Program-made: the position numbers and the translations under genes
From: Spinacia oleracea
Lineage: Eukaryota > Streptophyta > Magnoliopsida > Caryophyllales > Amaranthaceae
Assembly: GCF_020520425.1 (NCBI RefSeq)
Contig: NC_079488.1
Location: 3,573,747 to 3,637,746, forward strand
Direction of reading: 5' to 3'
DNA length: 64,000 nucleotides
Part shown: piece after piece, positions 63,254 through 64,000 of the stretch
Layout of the letters: the number at the start of each line of letters is the position of its first letter
Numbering within the stretch: position 1 is the stretch's first letter
The notes under the pieces: generated by a model
Told to the model about the DNA's origin: nothing
What the model saw: only the letters and a program-made list of their open reading frames with translations
The model's database searches: none

Positions 63254-64000
63254 AAAAAGCCATAGCCTAAAAGAGGCATTACGGTAACTGCGTTAATGAT
63301 AGAATGGAAAGACAGAAGTATTTCAAATTCAAAAGAGCATGACATTCATGCCATTGTAAACATGCACTCTTTTTTCCCTTCAGATTGTCACAATTTACTC
63401 TTGCACTTCAATAAAAAAATTACAACTTCAGTCCTTATTGCTTGAAAAACAACAGCTAGCCTAATTCAAAATTTCAACCTCACTCTCCTAACCAAGACAA
63501 TGTAGCCATAAATGTCAATGCAGAACACGGGAGAGCAAATTTTGGCACTCAATAGAAAGAAAGCCCAATGAACAGAAGAAAAGAAACCTGTACAGCTGTG
63601 CTTGAAAAGTATTCATTACTTCAGAACCCTAATTTGCCCATTAAGTAATCTATTTCAACCCTCATCTGCTTCATCCATTTACTCCTTAATTTAGCAATAC
63701 TCACAAAAATTAAGGTGCAAGACATACAACCCTTTGCCACCTTATGCCCCTCCCTGAAAGGAAAAAAAGATTTATACAACACACCTCAGCAGGAAAAACA
63801 AAGGAAAGGTGTGAAAGCACCAAAGATACAATATATAAAGTACAACCCACCCACCACACCGCCCTCATCCAGAAAAGCTTTGATGTTGGAAAAGTGCAGT
63901 ATGCAGATCTTTAAGCAAACACTCTATACCAATAAGATCAGAAAGGAATCAAAAAAGAAGTTTCCAACCCTTTCCAACTCTTCTTGTCACCAAGCAAGCT
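63254..64000. other. Right edge, no recognised gene
   Basis: AT-rich with pyrimidine-rich minus-strand stretches, possibly intron of the right-end gene. No coding frame, RNA gene or repeat was convincing. Confidence 0.35.

Overview
The window is nuclear DNA of a flowering plant. It holds intron-rich eukaryotic genes, Ty1/copia and Ty3/gypsy LTR elements, a Mutator-like (MULE) transposon, and many Stowaway, Tourist, hAT and Mutator-type MITEs and SINEs. Repeat style (Au-like SINEs, MITEs ending near GTTCTATTCGACTTATTTT) suggests a dicot, perhaps a Caryophyllales species such as spinach or a relative; that placement is an impression from repeats, not a proof.

Layout, left to right. (1) 1-14.0 kb is a three-level nest: a gypsy-type LTR (right part 12074-14024) was entered by a plus-oriented copia element (only its 3' end and 3' LTR are in view), whose LTR was then entered by a young, complete-looking minus-oriented copia of the same family (974-11543, target duplication ATGCT). 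(2) 14.44-14.64 kb holds one possible terminal exon of an unrecognised gene. (3) 14918-21250 is a recent, apparently complete two-gene MULE with 161-bp terminal inverted repeats differing at one base and a 9-bp target duplication. It encodes a mudrA-type transposase of about 1102 aa and, convergently, a small GRF-zinc-finger/coiled-coil/tail-anchor protein. This is the most interesting system seen here. (4) 21519-27622 is a degenerate RH32-type DEAD-box helicase gene whose promoter side abuts the MULE. (5) 27.8-39.5 kb holds a fold-back MITE and a roughly 1.2-kb non-autonomous DNA transposon that was split by a broken copia (28989-35715) and a 2.9-kb solo gypsy LTR (36333-39240, duplication GACAA).

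(6) 41372-47294 (minus) is a complete type I protein arginine methyltransferase gene (PRMT1 group), nine coding exons including an 11-nt microexon, 373 codons. (7) 47.4-51.1 kb has two related tRNA-derived SINE-like repeats. One of them is split at its B box by a 3.3-kb element filled with a long array of 21-bp repeats. (8) 51.2-53.1 kb is MITE-rich intergenic DNA. (9) 53650-60439 (minus) is a U-box/armadillo E3 ligase gene of the PUB42 type, six coding exons, about 1043 codons, with introns crowded by MITEs and a SINE. (10) 60.4-64 kb is repeat-rich, with two probable minus-strand exons of a further gene that leaves the window on the right.

The host genes have separate housekeeping or regulatory roles (arginine methylation, ubiquitin ligation, ribosome-biogenesis helicase) and are not a pathway. 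What links the window is repeated nesting of mobile elements between and inside them. All exon limits come from reading splice signals, reading frames and remembered family sequences; no database search was run.
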